64,000 nt of DNA, taken from NCBI RefSeq assembly GCF_009689005.1, contig NZ_AP021879.1, positions 868,001-932,000 of the forward strand, in the 5' to 3' direction. Within the stretch, counting starts at the first letter, position 1. Each line of letters starts with the position of its first letter. The stretch comes from Desulfosarcina ovata subsp. ovata (GTDB taxonomy: Bacteria; Desulfobacterota; Desulfobacteria; Desulfobacterales; Desulfosarcinaceae). Under the pieces are notes generated by a model. That model did no database searches. It had not been told where the DNA came from and worked only from the letters and a program-made list of their open reading frames with translations. This document shows positions 18,580 to 26,912 of this stretch, piece after piece. The position numbers and the translations under genes are program-made.

Positions 18580-18941
18580 CTATCTTAGATGGGGTGGTGA
18601 ATCGATCAGAACGGCATCATATTGATTATGGACTTCGCCCAGCTTGTCGGTACGGTAATAATGGAAATCCCTTGTTGCAACCAATTTGGTTTCCATGTCG
18701 GCGAGGCTAAAACCGGCGGGGAGGAGGTCGATCTCTGGATATTTCGCCGTTTGAATGCGGGTCTACGTTAGCACTTGGTCGTCACGCAGGATGTCTGTTC
18801 ATACTTGGGATATACGATGGATGCGCTGAAGAAAGGATGAACTTAGAGAACACTGCTGATCCATGTGGTTCATTTTCGTGAAACGTACCGGGCAAGTTCA
18901 AACAATTGTGGTTTTTCCAGCACCACCAATGATGTTGCAGA
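18580..18941 (-). pseudogene. Decayed parA-like gene, target of IS66
   Basis: Conceptual minus-strand translation gives a Walker-A-like NIIGGAGKTTIV at 18905-18941. About 100 codons later comes a block reading AKYPEIDLLPAGFSLADMET, then QYDAVLIDSPPHLR at 18580-18625. The order and spacing match ParA/Soj ATPases (P-loop, IDLxPA, YDxxLIDxPP). In-frame stops occur right after the P-loop and near 18755, and the C-terminal half is missing. Across the IS66 insertion the upstream frame continues at 50052 onward as FIYKVGIC joined to NIIGG, showing that this gene was the IS66 target. Whether it was plasmid- or island-borne is unknown. Confidence 0.5.
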
Positions 18942-19060
18942 GTAAGCGTCCTATAAACCCCATCTTCTCAAGTCCTAAAAAATCTGGCATGGTGGGGTAG
19001 AACATGGGGGGCATCTTGAACAGTCCAGGGTAAGCGATCATCGAGGGGAAGAAGTAAAAA

Positions 19061-20609
19061 TCAGTGGCGCATGGCGGCCAGAGCGTCCCTGTCGATATTT
19101 TTCGGTAAAAGCGCCCGATAGTCGTCCGTCGTCTTGGCAAAGGGCAGTTTCGCAAACAGGTAGCGAAGATAGGCATAGGGCTCAAGTCCGTTGGCCTTGG
19201 CGGTTTCGATCAGGCTGAAGAAGGTTGCGCTGGCCTCCGCTCCCCTTGGGGCTCCCGAAAACAACCAGTTCTTTCTGCCCAGCACAAATGGACGAATGGC
19301 GTTTTCGGCAACATTGTTGTCGGGTTTCAGAAACCCGGCGTCGATATAAACCACCAATTTATCCCATTGGTTCAGGCAGTATTGGATCGCTTTGCCCAAA
19401 AGGCTCTTTGGGGGAACTTGTGGATGATAGGTGTCCAACCAGGTTTTGAACCGGTCCAGTATCGGCTTGGCCTTCTCCTGTCGCAGGTCGTGGATCTTTT
19501 CATCCGTCAAGTCGTTTTCACGGGCAACCTTTTCGATGCCGTACAATGCGCCAATAAAATCCAACGCTTCATCGGCAAGATTTTTGTCTGCCGCGCGCTT
19601 TACGCCCCTTGTTCACCTCGATAAATTTGCGTCTGGCATGCGTCAGGCATCCGAGATGGATAATGCCCGGCTTCCGGGACAGTTGGTCATAGCCGCTGTA
19701 GCCGTCGCTTTGAACATAACCCAGATAGCCGTCGAGCATATCCTGCACCACTTTTGCGCTGCGCGTGGGGTGGTACTGATATAGTATTGCCGGTGCATCC
19801 AACGGGCCGCCGCAAAACACCCACATATATGATTTTGTGGTATCGCTTCGGCCCGGTTCCCGCAGCACCTGAAACGGACTTTCGTCAACATTGATCAATG
19901 GCCCGCTTCGAACTTCCTGCGTAAGCAATTCGATGATCGGTTGACAGCAACCGGCGGCCTGGATCATCCAGTTGGCCAGGGTTGCCCGCGACAGGCCAAT
20001 ACCCATCCGGCCAAATATCTTTTGCTGGCGGTGCAGGGGAAGCGCATCGGCAAACTTGGAGACGGCGATGTGGGCCAGCAAGCCCTCGGTGGCGATGCTC
20101 TTGGGGATCAGTTGTACCGGCGGCGGCGCGATCCTGACCGTCGGGCCATCGTCTTCAACGCCTTCACAGTGTTTACAGGCGTATTTGGGGCGAATGTGGC
20201 GAATCACTTGCATCTTGGCAGGAATATAATCGATCTTTTCACAGGTATCTTCACCGATGCGGCTCAGTTCGGCGCCGCATGCGCAGCGTTTCTCCGCTTC
20301 GGGCAAATCGTGGACAATCTCGACCCGGGGCAGATCCGCGGGCAGCGGTTTACGACCGCGCTTTTTGCGGGTGTGCGCCGGGACCACAATGTCATCGTCA
20401 TTTGAAACCGGTTCGACCGGCGCATTCGATTCGAATAACGGCAACTGATTGGCATTGACTGCGGGAAGGGATTCGCTTTTACGGCCGAACAGCTCGTTTT
20501 TCAGCAGTCGTACCATCTCCTGCAAATAGTCGATCTGCTGCTGTTGAGAAGAGATGATCTGCTTGAGTGACTGCGCGTCATCGGGCAGGCTGGTCGATTC
20601 TGAAAACAT
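19061..20609 (-). pseudogene. tnpC: IS66 transposase TnpC, frameshifted
   Basis: The N-terminal part (20609 to 19569) has the IS66 leucine-rich coiled coil (SLKQIISSQQQQIDYLQEMV), the zinc-binding segment with CACGAEL and YACKHCEG, and the catalytic core through HARRKFIEVNKG. The remaining part (from about 19610 to 19061) continues as LADEALDFIGALYGIEK with the IS66 ending GLEPYAYLRYLFAKLP. The two halves are in different frames. One extra base within CAAAAATCTT (near 19590) separates RGRQK from LADEA. Restored, the protein would be about 515 aa, normal for IS66. This is either a true inactivating mutation or a sequencing error in an A run. Confidence 0.85.
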
Positions 20610-20672
20610 GCCCGTTTTATAGCATAACCAATTGAATTTGTATATACTTATTATGTTTTTGAAGGGCCTTTT

Positions 20673-21020
20673 TCAGCTTGCGAAACGGTATCTTAATTGC
20701 GCATGAGCACGCGTAAAATCCAACCCGGCGAGCAGCCATTCCAGTTCTTTCGTTCTCAGGGAAACGACTCCGTCCGTGGTTGTGGGCCAGTGGAATCGAT
20801 GCTTCTCAAGCCGTTTGTGCCATAAGGCGAAACCGTTTTTATCCCAGTAAAGAATTTTGACCATGTTGCGGCGCCGGTTGCAAAAAACGAAAAGATCGCC
20901 GGCAAACGGATCGAGGTCCATGGCCCGTTCAACCAAAACGGACAACCCGTTGATGGACTTGCGCATGTCCGTATGGCCTACTGCCAGAAAGACCCGTTTG
21001 GGCTTGCGGGGCAGTATCAT
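20673..21020 (-). CDS. tnpB: IS66 accessory protein TnpB
   Basis: A 115-aa IS66 Orf2 family protein with the characteristic N-terminus (VFLAVGHTDMRKSINGLSVL), then DPFAGDLFVFCNRRRN, KILYWDKNGFALWHKRLEK and a C-terminal LEWLLAGLDF. It is required with TnpA and TnpC for IS66 transposition; the biochemical role is not known. ATG at 21020 begins MILPRKPKRVFL. It overlaps the end of tnpA by 4 bp, the usual IS66 arrangement. Confidence 0.92.
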   Translation of the reverse strand: MILPRKPKRVFLAVGHTDMRKSINGLSVLVERAMDLDPFAGDLFVFCNRRRNMVKILYWDKNGFALWHKRLEKHRFHWPTTTDGVVSLRTKELEWLLAGLDFTRAHAQLRYRFAS

Positions 21021-21343
21021 AAAGCCGCCACCATGGCGACCAACTGCCTCAGTTCCGCATGCTGGTCCCATCCTTCCAGTTCAATAGCACACCCATTGGC
21101 CATGAGGATGCGGACGCCGTGACGTTGTCGAACCGAATCCGCAGGCAGCGTCACCGGTAAAAACGAAACATCCGGCCGCGGCTTCAGGATACGCCGTCGC
21201 CAGTAATAAAACTGGTGGGGTTTGAGATCGTTCTGCCTGCAATATGCCCGCTGGCTCAGGCCGCTTTGTTGCCACCGCCCAAGATGATGCTCCCAGAAGC
21301 TGCGCTTGCGATGAGTATTGATCTGATCGATTTCTTCCGGCAT
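21017..21343 (-). CDS. tnpA: IS66 accessory protein TnpA
   Basis: A 108-aa IS66 Orf1-type protein. The helix-turn-helix-like N-terminal half (WEHHLGRWQQSGLSQRAYCR) is followed by the family motif HQFYYWRRRIL and a basic C-terminal strand region (GVRILMANGCAIELEG). It probably binds the element ends. AGGAGG precedes the ATG at 21343; a longer frame to 21379 would enter the terminal repeat. It overlaps tnpB by 4 bp. Confidence 0.88.
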   Translation of the reverse strand: MPEEIDQINTHRKRSFWEHHLGRWQQSGLSQRAYCRQNDLKPHQFYYWRRRILKPRPDVSFLPVTLPADSVRQRHGVRILMANGCAIELEGWDQHAELRQLVAMVAAL

Positions 21344-21420
21344 GAGGCCTCCTCTTGTTTTTGAGGAGCATATTGCCACGAATCGCCGGATCTGTGAAGA
21401 TGGGGTTTATAGGACGTTTA

Positions 21421-21783
21421 GTGCGCCGGGAGACCGGCATGGAGTTGAGAATGAGAGAGTCTTACGGTGAAGGAGTAGCGCACCACACCGGCCCCGAGTC
21501 ATGCGCCGGTGACCGTAAGGTTAAAGGCGAAGCGTTGACAGGGGTACGCACGGGCCAGCCATTGAGCGGCGAAATATATTTATCCAGGACGCCGACGCTG
21601 TTAAGCGAAGCGGAAGGCCACACCGAGGGCGGCGGTATGCGCGAGCCGCTCCTGGGTCCTGCGCCGTCGGAGACCCTGCGCACGTGCGGAAACTCCATGC
21701 ACGGGAACCGGGAGATCCCACAGGTTCCTTCCCAGGATGGCAGGGATGGACGGACCTGGAAGGCCAAAAGCCATACGCTGGTC
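21421..21783 (+). ncRNA. Group II intron ribozyme, 5-prime domains
   Basis: About 360 bp between the intron 5-prime end and the maturase start, the region expected to fold as domains I-IV. It begins with a GC-rich hairpin (CGCCGGGAGACCGGC region). An open frame runs through it but is not protein-like. Assignment rests on the 5-prime consensus, the RT and the distant domain V, not on a folded model. Confidence 0.6.
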
Positions 21784-22575
21784 ATGCACGCCTGTGGGAA
21801 GTCGGATGCCTGCATAGTACCTAAGAGGCCGCCGAACAATGCCAGGGAAGACTTGGTTGCGGAGACGGTGGAGGAAAGGCGGGCAATCAAGGGAAACGTG
21901 GTGCAACCGGCCATGCCCCGGACCCAGAGCCGGAAAAGTATGTTGCCCGGGTTGCGGCGCGTGCGAGAAGCAGCACGAAAAGACAAGGATGTACAGTTCA
22001 CCTCGCTTCTACACCATGTGACCGTCACCCAGCTAAAGGACAGCTATCTTGCCTTGAAGAGACAGGCCGCTGCCGGCGTGGACGGCGTTACATGGTTAGC
22101 GTACAGAGAGAATCTGGATCAAAGATTGGCAAGCCTACACAGCAGAGTGCATGAAGGAACCTATCGTGCACTGCCCTCCCGGCGCGTGTACATTCCCAAA
22201 CCAGACGGTCGCAAAAGGCCTATAGGAATCGCGGCTCTGGAAGACAAGATTGTACAGCACGCGGTAGGAAAGGTGCTGTCTGCCATCTACGAGGAAGATT
22301 TTCTTGGTTTTTCTTACGGGTTCAGGCCTGGTCGCGGCCAGCACGACGCGCTGGACGCACTGTTTGTCGGACTGACCCGTAAGAAGGTGAATTGGGTGCT
22401 CGATGCAGACATCAAGGGCTTTTTCGACGCCATCGGCCACAAATGGATGCAGCGTTTTGTAGAGCACCGGATAGCCGATCCTCGGGTACTCCGCCTAGTG
22501 CGCAAATGGCTACGAGCTGGGGTATCGGAGAAGGGGCAATGGGCCAAGACTACAGTGGGAACACCGCAAGGTGGT
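21784..22575 (+). pseudogene. ltrA-like: Intron RT/maturase, N-terminal fragment
   Basis: Starts at ATG 21784 (MHACGKSDACIVPKRPPN). RT block 0/1 region DSYLALKRQAAAGVDGVTW, block 2 RRVYIPKPDGRKRPIGI, block 3 LGFSYGFRPGRGQHDAL and block 4 WVLDADIKGFFDAI (first catalytic Asp) are intact up to VGTPQG in block 5. RIT1 then interrupts the gene. The reading continues at 41717 (VISPLLANIYLH...YADDF) and finishes at 45412-45801. Restored length is about 495 aa. The open frame past 22575 translates RIT1 end sequence and is not part of the protein. Confidence 0.9.
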
Positions 22576-22628
22576 TTATGCAAAGCTTTGCATAACCCGC
22601 CTTATGCGAAGTTCGCGATTATGCAAAG
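22576..22628. repeat. RIT1 left terminus: palindrome plus two direct repeats
   Basis: Perfect palindrome TTATGCAAAGCTTTGCATAA at 22576-22595, 6 bp, TTATGCGAAG at 22602-22611, 7 bp, TTATGCAAAG at 22619-22628. The layout and spacing are identical to the RIT2 left end (33348-33400). Further copies of the motif lie at 22671-22686 (inverted). These are the probable recombinase binding sites. Confidence 0.85.
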
Positions 22629-22691
22629 TAAATCGCTTAATGTACAATATTTCCAACACATGCACTGAATTTACTTTGCATAATATCACGA

Positions 22692-23255
22692 CTACTTCAG
22701 ATTTGAAAGCCATTCCAACAATGCAGCGTCTTTATTCCAATCGGGAAGATTGCTATCTACCAGAGTTGGATAGGCGTTTTCGATGGCCTGACGTTTCAAT
22801 TCGGTATCACACTTTGCGTAAATTTCGGTGGTTTTGATATCCTCATGTCCGAGAAAATCCCTGATATAGATAAGGCTAACGCCAGCCTGCAGCAGGTGCA
22901 TTGCTTTGCTGTGGCGAAACATATGTGGCGTCACTTTTTCCGGCATGCTTGCAGATATCTTTTTCGCCGAAACAACATACTGAGAGATGATGTAGGCAAT
23001 GCCTTCCTTAGTGAGTTTGCTACGATGCTTGTTGACAAAAAGCGGATAGTCCTTTTTCCAATCTTTATCAAGGGAATGCTCCTGAAGGTAATGTTGAAGC
23101 AAGGTCAGAGTATTTTTCATTAGAGGAACTCTGCGCATCTTATTGCCTTTTCCAGTGAGGATAAGCAGTGCCGGATTGTCCACTACAACATCCCGTACCC
23201 TGAGATCGGCTAATTCCTGCACTCTGCATCCTGAATCATAAAGAACACTCAAAAG
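22692..23255 (-). pseudogene. RIT1 ritC, C-terminal fragment
   Basis: Catalytic domain of a tyrosine recombinase: first catalytic Arg in DSGCRVQELADL, then TPHMFRHSKAMHLL (H-x-x-R), LGHEDIKTTEIY with the second His and the nucleophile Tyr. The fragment begins where the IS at 23256-26109 interrupts the gene. The N-terminal part is at 26110-26573, and the 8-bp duplication CTCAAAAG joins them in frame as LSLLSVLYDSG. The restored protein is about 339 aa and corresponds to the third RIT2 recombinase (331 aa). Confidence 0.88.
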
Positions 23256-23475
23256 CTACAGGGTCAGAATGCAGTTGGATTTTTTAACCCACTGAAATGT
23301 AAGCAAATATATCGTTGTATTCATTCATAATTGTATCGCTGTTCGATGATTATGGCGGCACTAAAAAATGTAACCATTTGATATTATTAAACCCGAGGAT
23401 TGACATGGGAGAGCTAAATTGATACGATTATTTGAATAATTTACATTCAAACAAATAATTGTATCATGAGGCCAT

Positions 23476-24168
23476 ATGCTCTCACCTGAAGAATCCAAGA
23501 CAGTACTTCGGAACTTTTTCAATAAGAAGTATATCGCAGATATTGGCCAGTTATATCATTTACTTCAAACGACGTCGCGAATGAGTGTTTTTCGAAGACT
23601 CAAACGCATGGGATATTTAACGAGTTTTACGGATGCCGGTCGTTATTATACGCTTCAGGATGTACCGATTTTTGATGAGTGGGGATTGTGGTTTCATAAG
23701 GGGATTGGTTTTTCACAATATGGCACGCTGAAAAACACCATCATCAAAATCGTCCATTCTTCAGATGCCGGCATGATGCCCAAAGAAATGCTGAATTTGT
23801 TGAAAATAAGAATTCCCAACACGTTGCATAATGCACTGCATGGGCTGGTTAAAAACAATCAGATCGGTCGCCGTCGGCTGGAACGTTTCTTTCTATATAC
23901 AGATGCAAATCCTGAAAAAGCACAACTGCAGTTAAATACGCGCCGTTTTCTTTTGCAAAAGACAGCACCGGTTGTTGAACCACCATCAGCAGAATTAACC
24001 ATCGCCGTGCTGATTGAAGCGTTTAAAACCGTAAAGATCAGGGTGTCTCCAACGTTGGTTGCTGAGCGCCTGGACGTACGAGGGATGTCGGTTACAGTCG
24101 AGCAAGTCAAACAGATTTTTACTCGACACGGGATCCCGACAGAAAAAAAAACGGCAAGCCTCCCTTAA
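23476..24168 (+). CDS. Transposase ORF A (DNA-binding part) of the 23256 IS
   Basis: A 230-aa protein with winged-helix-like segments (DIGQLYHLLQTTSRMSVFRR and MMPKEMLNLLKIRIPNTLHN), probably binding the IS ends. The last residues after GIPTEKK are out-of-frame relative to ORF B. The A9 run at 24143-24151 lies in the overlap. A -1 shift there would continue as KKNGKPPLNVLSDLRDEARR into ORF B, giving one long transposase. On its own it may act as a regulator, as orfA products do in other frameshifting IS. Confidence 0.7.
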   Translation: MLSPEESKTVLRNFFNKKYIADIGQLYHLLQTTSRMSVFRRLKRMGYLTSFTDAGRYYTLQDVPIFDEWGLWFHKGIGFSQYGTLKNTIIKIVHSSDAGMMPKEMLNLLKIRIPNTLHNALHGLVKNNQIGRRRLERFFLYTDANPEKAQLQLNTRRFLLQKTAPVVEPPSAELTIAVLIEAFKTVKIRVSPTLVAERLDVRGMSVTVEQVKQIFTRHGIPTEKKTASLP

Positions 24169-24182
24169 ACGTCCTGAGCGAT

Positions 24183-26072
24183 TTGAGAGATGAGGCGCGT
24201 CGTTTGAATGACCGTTGTTGTAAACAGGCTTTCGGACTGACCGATGTTGTTGTTTCGGCCAAAGAGGAGCGTGGACGCTGTGAAATCTGTCATGGCCCAA
24301 TGAAAGTTCAGAAAACATACCGCCATGAAGGCAGGACCCTTCGACATGGAGTATTCGAAGTATGTGAAACAGTGTATGTTTGTGCCGGCCGATGCCATCA
24401 TCCCGTCGGCACCTTGGTGACCCAAAGATCTTTATCCGTGTCGCAAACTATTATGCCAAACTGCAATGCCGGCTATGATTTGATGGTTTTTGTCGGACGC
24501 CAGCGGTTGCTTGAACATCGGCAGCGAGAAGAGATCATGGCAGCGCTCAATGACGACTATGGCATTCGTATCTCAGCTGGTGAAGTCAGTGACTTGGCCA
24601 TGCGGTTTTCACAATATTTTCTACGGCTTCATTATGCAAAAGCCGACCGCATAAGAAAAATATTGGAAAATGACGGTGGATGGCCGATGCACATCGATGC
24701 AAGCGGAGAAAACGGCCGAGGCACGCTTTTTGTTGTGATGGCCGGTTGGCGAAAATGGGTGCTTGGCGCATGGAAGATAGCCACTGAGAAAGCTGAACTT
24801 ATTTTGCCATGTCTGCGCGACACCGTTGAAAGATTCGGCCCGCCTTGTGCGGGGATGCGAGATTTAGGGCGAGCGGTCACACCGGCGCTGAACGATTTGG
24901 TTTCCGAATTGGGATTGGAGATCCCTGTTTTGGCCTGCCATCAGCATTTTCTGGCGGATATCGGCAAAGATCTTTTAAATTCTGACCATTGTGCCCTTCG
25001 CGACCTTTTTCGCAGAACCAAGGTTCAGGCCGACATTAAGCGCCTGATTCGCGAGTTCGGCGGAAAGATTGGTTTACAGATCGATGATGCTCGGCAAACG
25101 GTTATTGCATGGCAAGAGATGGAAGACCATACATATCAATTGCCGCCGGGAAAAAATGGGATAGCGGTTGTCCGTGCGCTAAGCCAATGGGTGATCGACT
25201 ATCATGCCGACGCCTCCGGGCTGGATTTTCCATTTGACCGACCCTATTTCGATTTTTTTAACCGCTGCATGATCGGATCAAAAGCGATTGATGCGTTTCT
25301 TCGTATCCCATCCGATGATCGAAAAGTAACGGGTGCACTCAAACGGCTTGGCCGGATTTTGACCAAAGTTGCATGTGAAGTTCCTTTTCGTCACATCATC
25401 AAGCGTCTTCAACGCCGTGCTGAGCTATTCGATGAATTGCGGGATCAACTGCGGACCGCGAAAAAACTGCCCGAAAATGAAACAGTGGCAGACATTGATT
25501 TGATGCGGAAACGATTTTACGATTGGACGGCATCGCTCAAAGAACGTCGTCCCAAAAGAGGCCCGGCCCAAGATATGCGTGATGCCATTGATATCATCTT
25601 GAAACATATCGATGTTCATGGCGAACACCTTTGGGGCCACGTTATTACGTTACCGGAGAACGCCCCTTCTCGAATGCGACTTGTGAGTCGTACAAACGAA
25701 ATTATAGAAAATTTTTTCGGCACCATAAAACATGGCGAACGACGCAGGAGTGGGCGGAAAAACCTCACACATGATTTTGAACGATTACCGGCTGAGGCAG
25801 CGCTGGTGTACAATCTGAACCAACCCGATTATGTCAGTGCCGTTTGCGGATCCATTGATCGTCTTCCTCTTGCTTTTGCACAACTCGATAAAGAAGAAGC
25901 GCGGAGAAAAGAAAAAGGGTTACCGTCCCAAAAGATGTCAAATCTGGATAAAATACTTCAACTTTCCACTTCATCTTTATCTTCCGCTGATCGCCATGTT
26001 GTAAGAACGGAAAATATGAATCAACGCATCATCAAGGCAGCCAGAAGCCGCGCTCCGCGCGTCGCGTGTTGA
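24183..26072 (+). CDS. Transposase ORF B (catalytic part) of the 23256 IS
   Basis: A 629-aa frame. Zinc-binding N-terminus CEICHGPM with VYVCAGRCHH, then an RNase-H-like core beginning MHIDASGENGRGTLFVV (first Asp), ending in RLVSRTNEIIENFFGTIKHG where the Glu of a DDE triad would lie. The formal TTG start at 24183 has no ribosome site, and the frame is open upstream through the A9 run, so it is probably made as a fusion with ORF A by -1 frameshifting or transcript slippage. Family unknown to me; it resembles large zinc-finger DDE transposases. Confidence 0.75.
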   Translation: MRDEARRLNDRCCKQAFGLTDVVVSAKEERGRCEICHGPMKVQKTYRHEGRTLRHGVFEVCETVYVCAGRCHHPVGTLVTQRSLSVSQTIMPNCNAGYDLMVFVGRQRLLEHRQREEIMAALNDDYGIRISAGEVSDLAMRFSQYFLRLHYAKADRIRKILENDGGWPMHIDASGENGRGTLFVVMAGWRKWVLGAWKIATEKAELILPCLRDTVERFGPPCAGMRDLGRAVTPALNDLVSELGLEIPVLACHQHFLADIGKDLLNSDHCALRDLFRRTKVQADIKRLIREFGGKIGLQIDDARQTVIAWQEMEDHTYQLPPGKNGIAVVRALSQWVIDYHADASGLDFPFDRPYFDFFNRCMIGSKAIDAFLRIPSDDRKVTGALKRLGRILTKVACEVPFRHIIKRLQRRAELFDELRDQLRTAKKLPENETVADIDLMRKRFYDWTASLKERRPKRGPAQDMRDAIDIILKHIDVHGEHLWGHVITLPENAPSRMRLVSRTNEIIENFFGTIKHGERRRSGRKNLTHDFERLPAEAALVYNLNQPDYVSAVCGSIDRLPLAFAQLDKEEARRKEKGLPSQKMSNLDKILQLSTSSLSSADRHVVRTENMNQRIIKAARSRAPRVAC

Positions 26073-26109
26073 AAATAATGGAAAATCCAACCGCAAAATG
26101 ACGCTTAAG

Positions 26110-26573
26110 CTCAAAAGCGACAGGTTTCGTCGGCCTTTCACGGTCATTTTATCCGGCTGTGACAGCAAAAATTTCATCGCCTCCGGTGTCAGATGTGGCG
26201 CCGACGGCTTGGAGGCCTTCTTGACCGGTATGGCAATGACCTTTTGGAAATGAAGGATTCCTGATGGTTCCTCGTATTGAGCATACCTGAAAAAGGAATG
26301 TATGGCTGCAAGCCTTTGGTTACGGGTTGCAGTGCTACATTTACGTTTCTTTTCAAGCCATTCGAGAAAATCAGCAATCATTACATGGGTCAGCATGCCC
26401 ATGTTCAGCTTTTCGGCAGGTATATCCTTCTCTTCCTGACAGTAACGGAGTAGCAATTTAAAGGTATCACGGTAGGATGCTATCGTATTGTTACTGGCAT
26501 TTTTCTGTCGAGGCAGATACACGGAAAGAAATCCAGTAAGGTGAGTTGCAAAATCAGTAGGTTTCATAGCCAT
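26110..26573 (-). pseudogene. RIT1 ritC, N-terminal fragment
   Basis: Starts MAMKPTDFATHLTGFLSVYL and carries the SAM-like core-binding domain of tyrosine recombinases (NNTIASYRDTFKLLLRYC...ATRNQRLAAIHSFFRYA), ending RRNLSLLS at the IS insertion. It overlaps the end of ritB by 20 bp. The remaining 188 codons lie at 22692-23255. The long open frame past the junction reads IS DNA. Confidence 0.87.
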
Positions 26574-26912
26574 TACCCTCCAGTCGAGGAATGATATCAG
26601 GATAACACCCTTCGAGTTTGATGGATATATCTGGAAAGATATCAGCTGTAAGTCTGAGGTAATAGGTTGTTTCCTCAAAGGAATCGTGTCCCATATATGT
26701 TTTCAGTACAGGAAGATATGCGGCAATGTCTTTCCCTTCCATCACCCATTTTTTCAGACACTGGCAGGCATATGTATGACGAAAATCGTGTACTCTCGGA
26801 CCTTTTCCTCTTCCGCCATGAGAGATGCCGGCTCTCCACAGGAATCGCCTGAAATTGTGGTAAACATTTCCTACAGTCATTGGCTTTCCTTTAAGTCCTG
26901 GGAAAAACCAAT
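26554..26912 (-). pseudogene. RIT1 ritB, C-terminal fragment
   Basis: Catalytic end of a tyrosine recombinase with RVHDFRHTYACQCLKKW (H-x-x-R), YLPVLKTYMGHDSFEETTYY (His and nucleophile Tyr) and the family tail PDIIPRLEGNGYETY. The 5-prime part is at 28517-29152. The two are separated by the IS at 26913-28516, and its 8-bp duplication AAACCAAT joins the halves as GSDWFFPGLKGKPMTVGN. The restored length is about 328 aa. Confidence 0.88.

Larger units (their letters stand above)
23256..26109 (+). mobile_element. IS with poly-A frameshift transposase, 8-bp TSD
   Basis: The ends are imperfect inverted repeats: left GGGTCAGAATGCAGTTGGAT from 23261, right, read inward, GCGTCATTTTGCGGTTGGAT ending at 26104. 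Flanking direct repeats are CTCAAAAG at 23248-23255 and 26110-26117. The 2854-bp element carries two plus-strand frames joined at an A9 run. It splits ritC of RIT1. No family assigned. Confidence 0.87.

Noticed and set aside
18898..19185. 95-aa minus-strand frame ending in a P-loop
   Set aside because: It runs from the IS66 3-prime region across the left terminal repeat into the parA-like remnant. Only the last 12 codons are gene-like, and they belong to the pseudogene.
21355..21783. N-terminal extension of the reverse transcriptase frame
   Set aside because: It reads through the IS66 end and the intron ribozyme. The protein-like sequence begins at ATG 21784.
22571..22668. End of the RT frame (GLCKALHNPPYAKF...)
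   Set aside because: This is translation of the RIT1 terminal palindrome and repeats, not of RT sequence.
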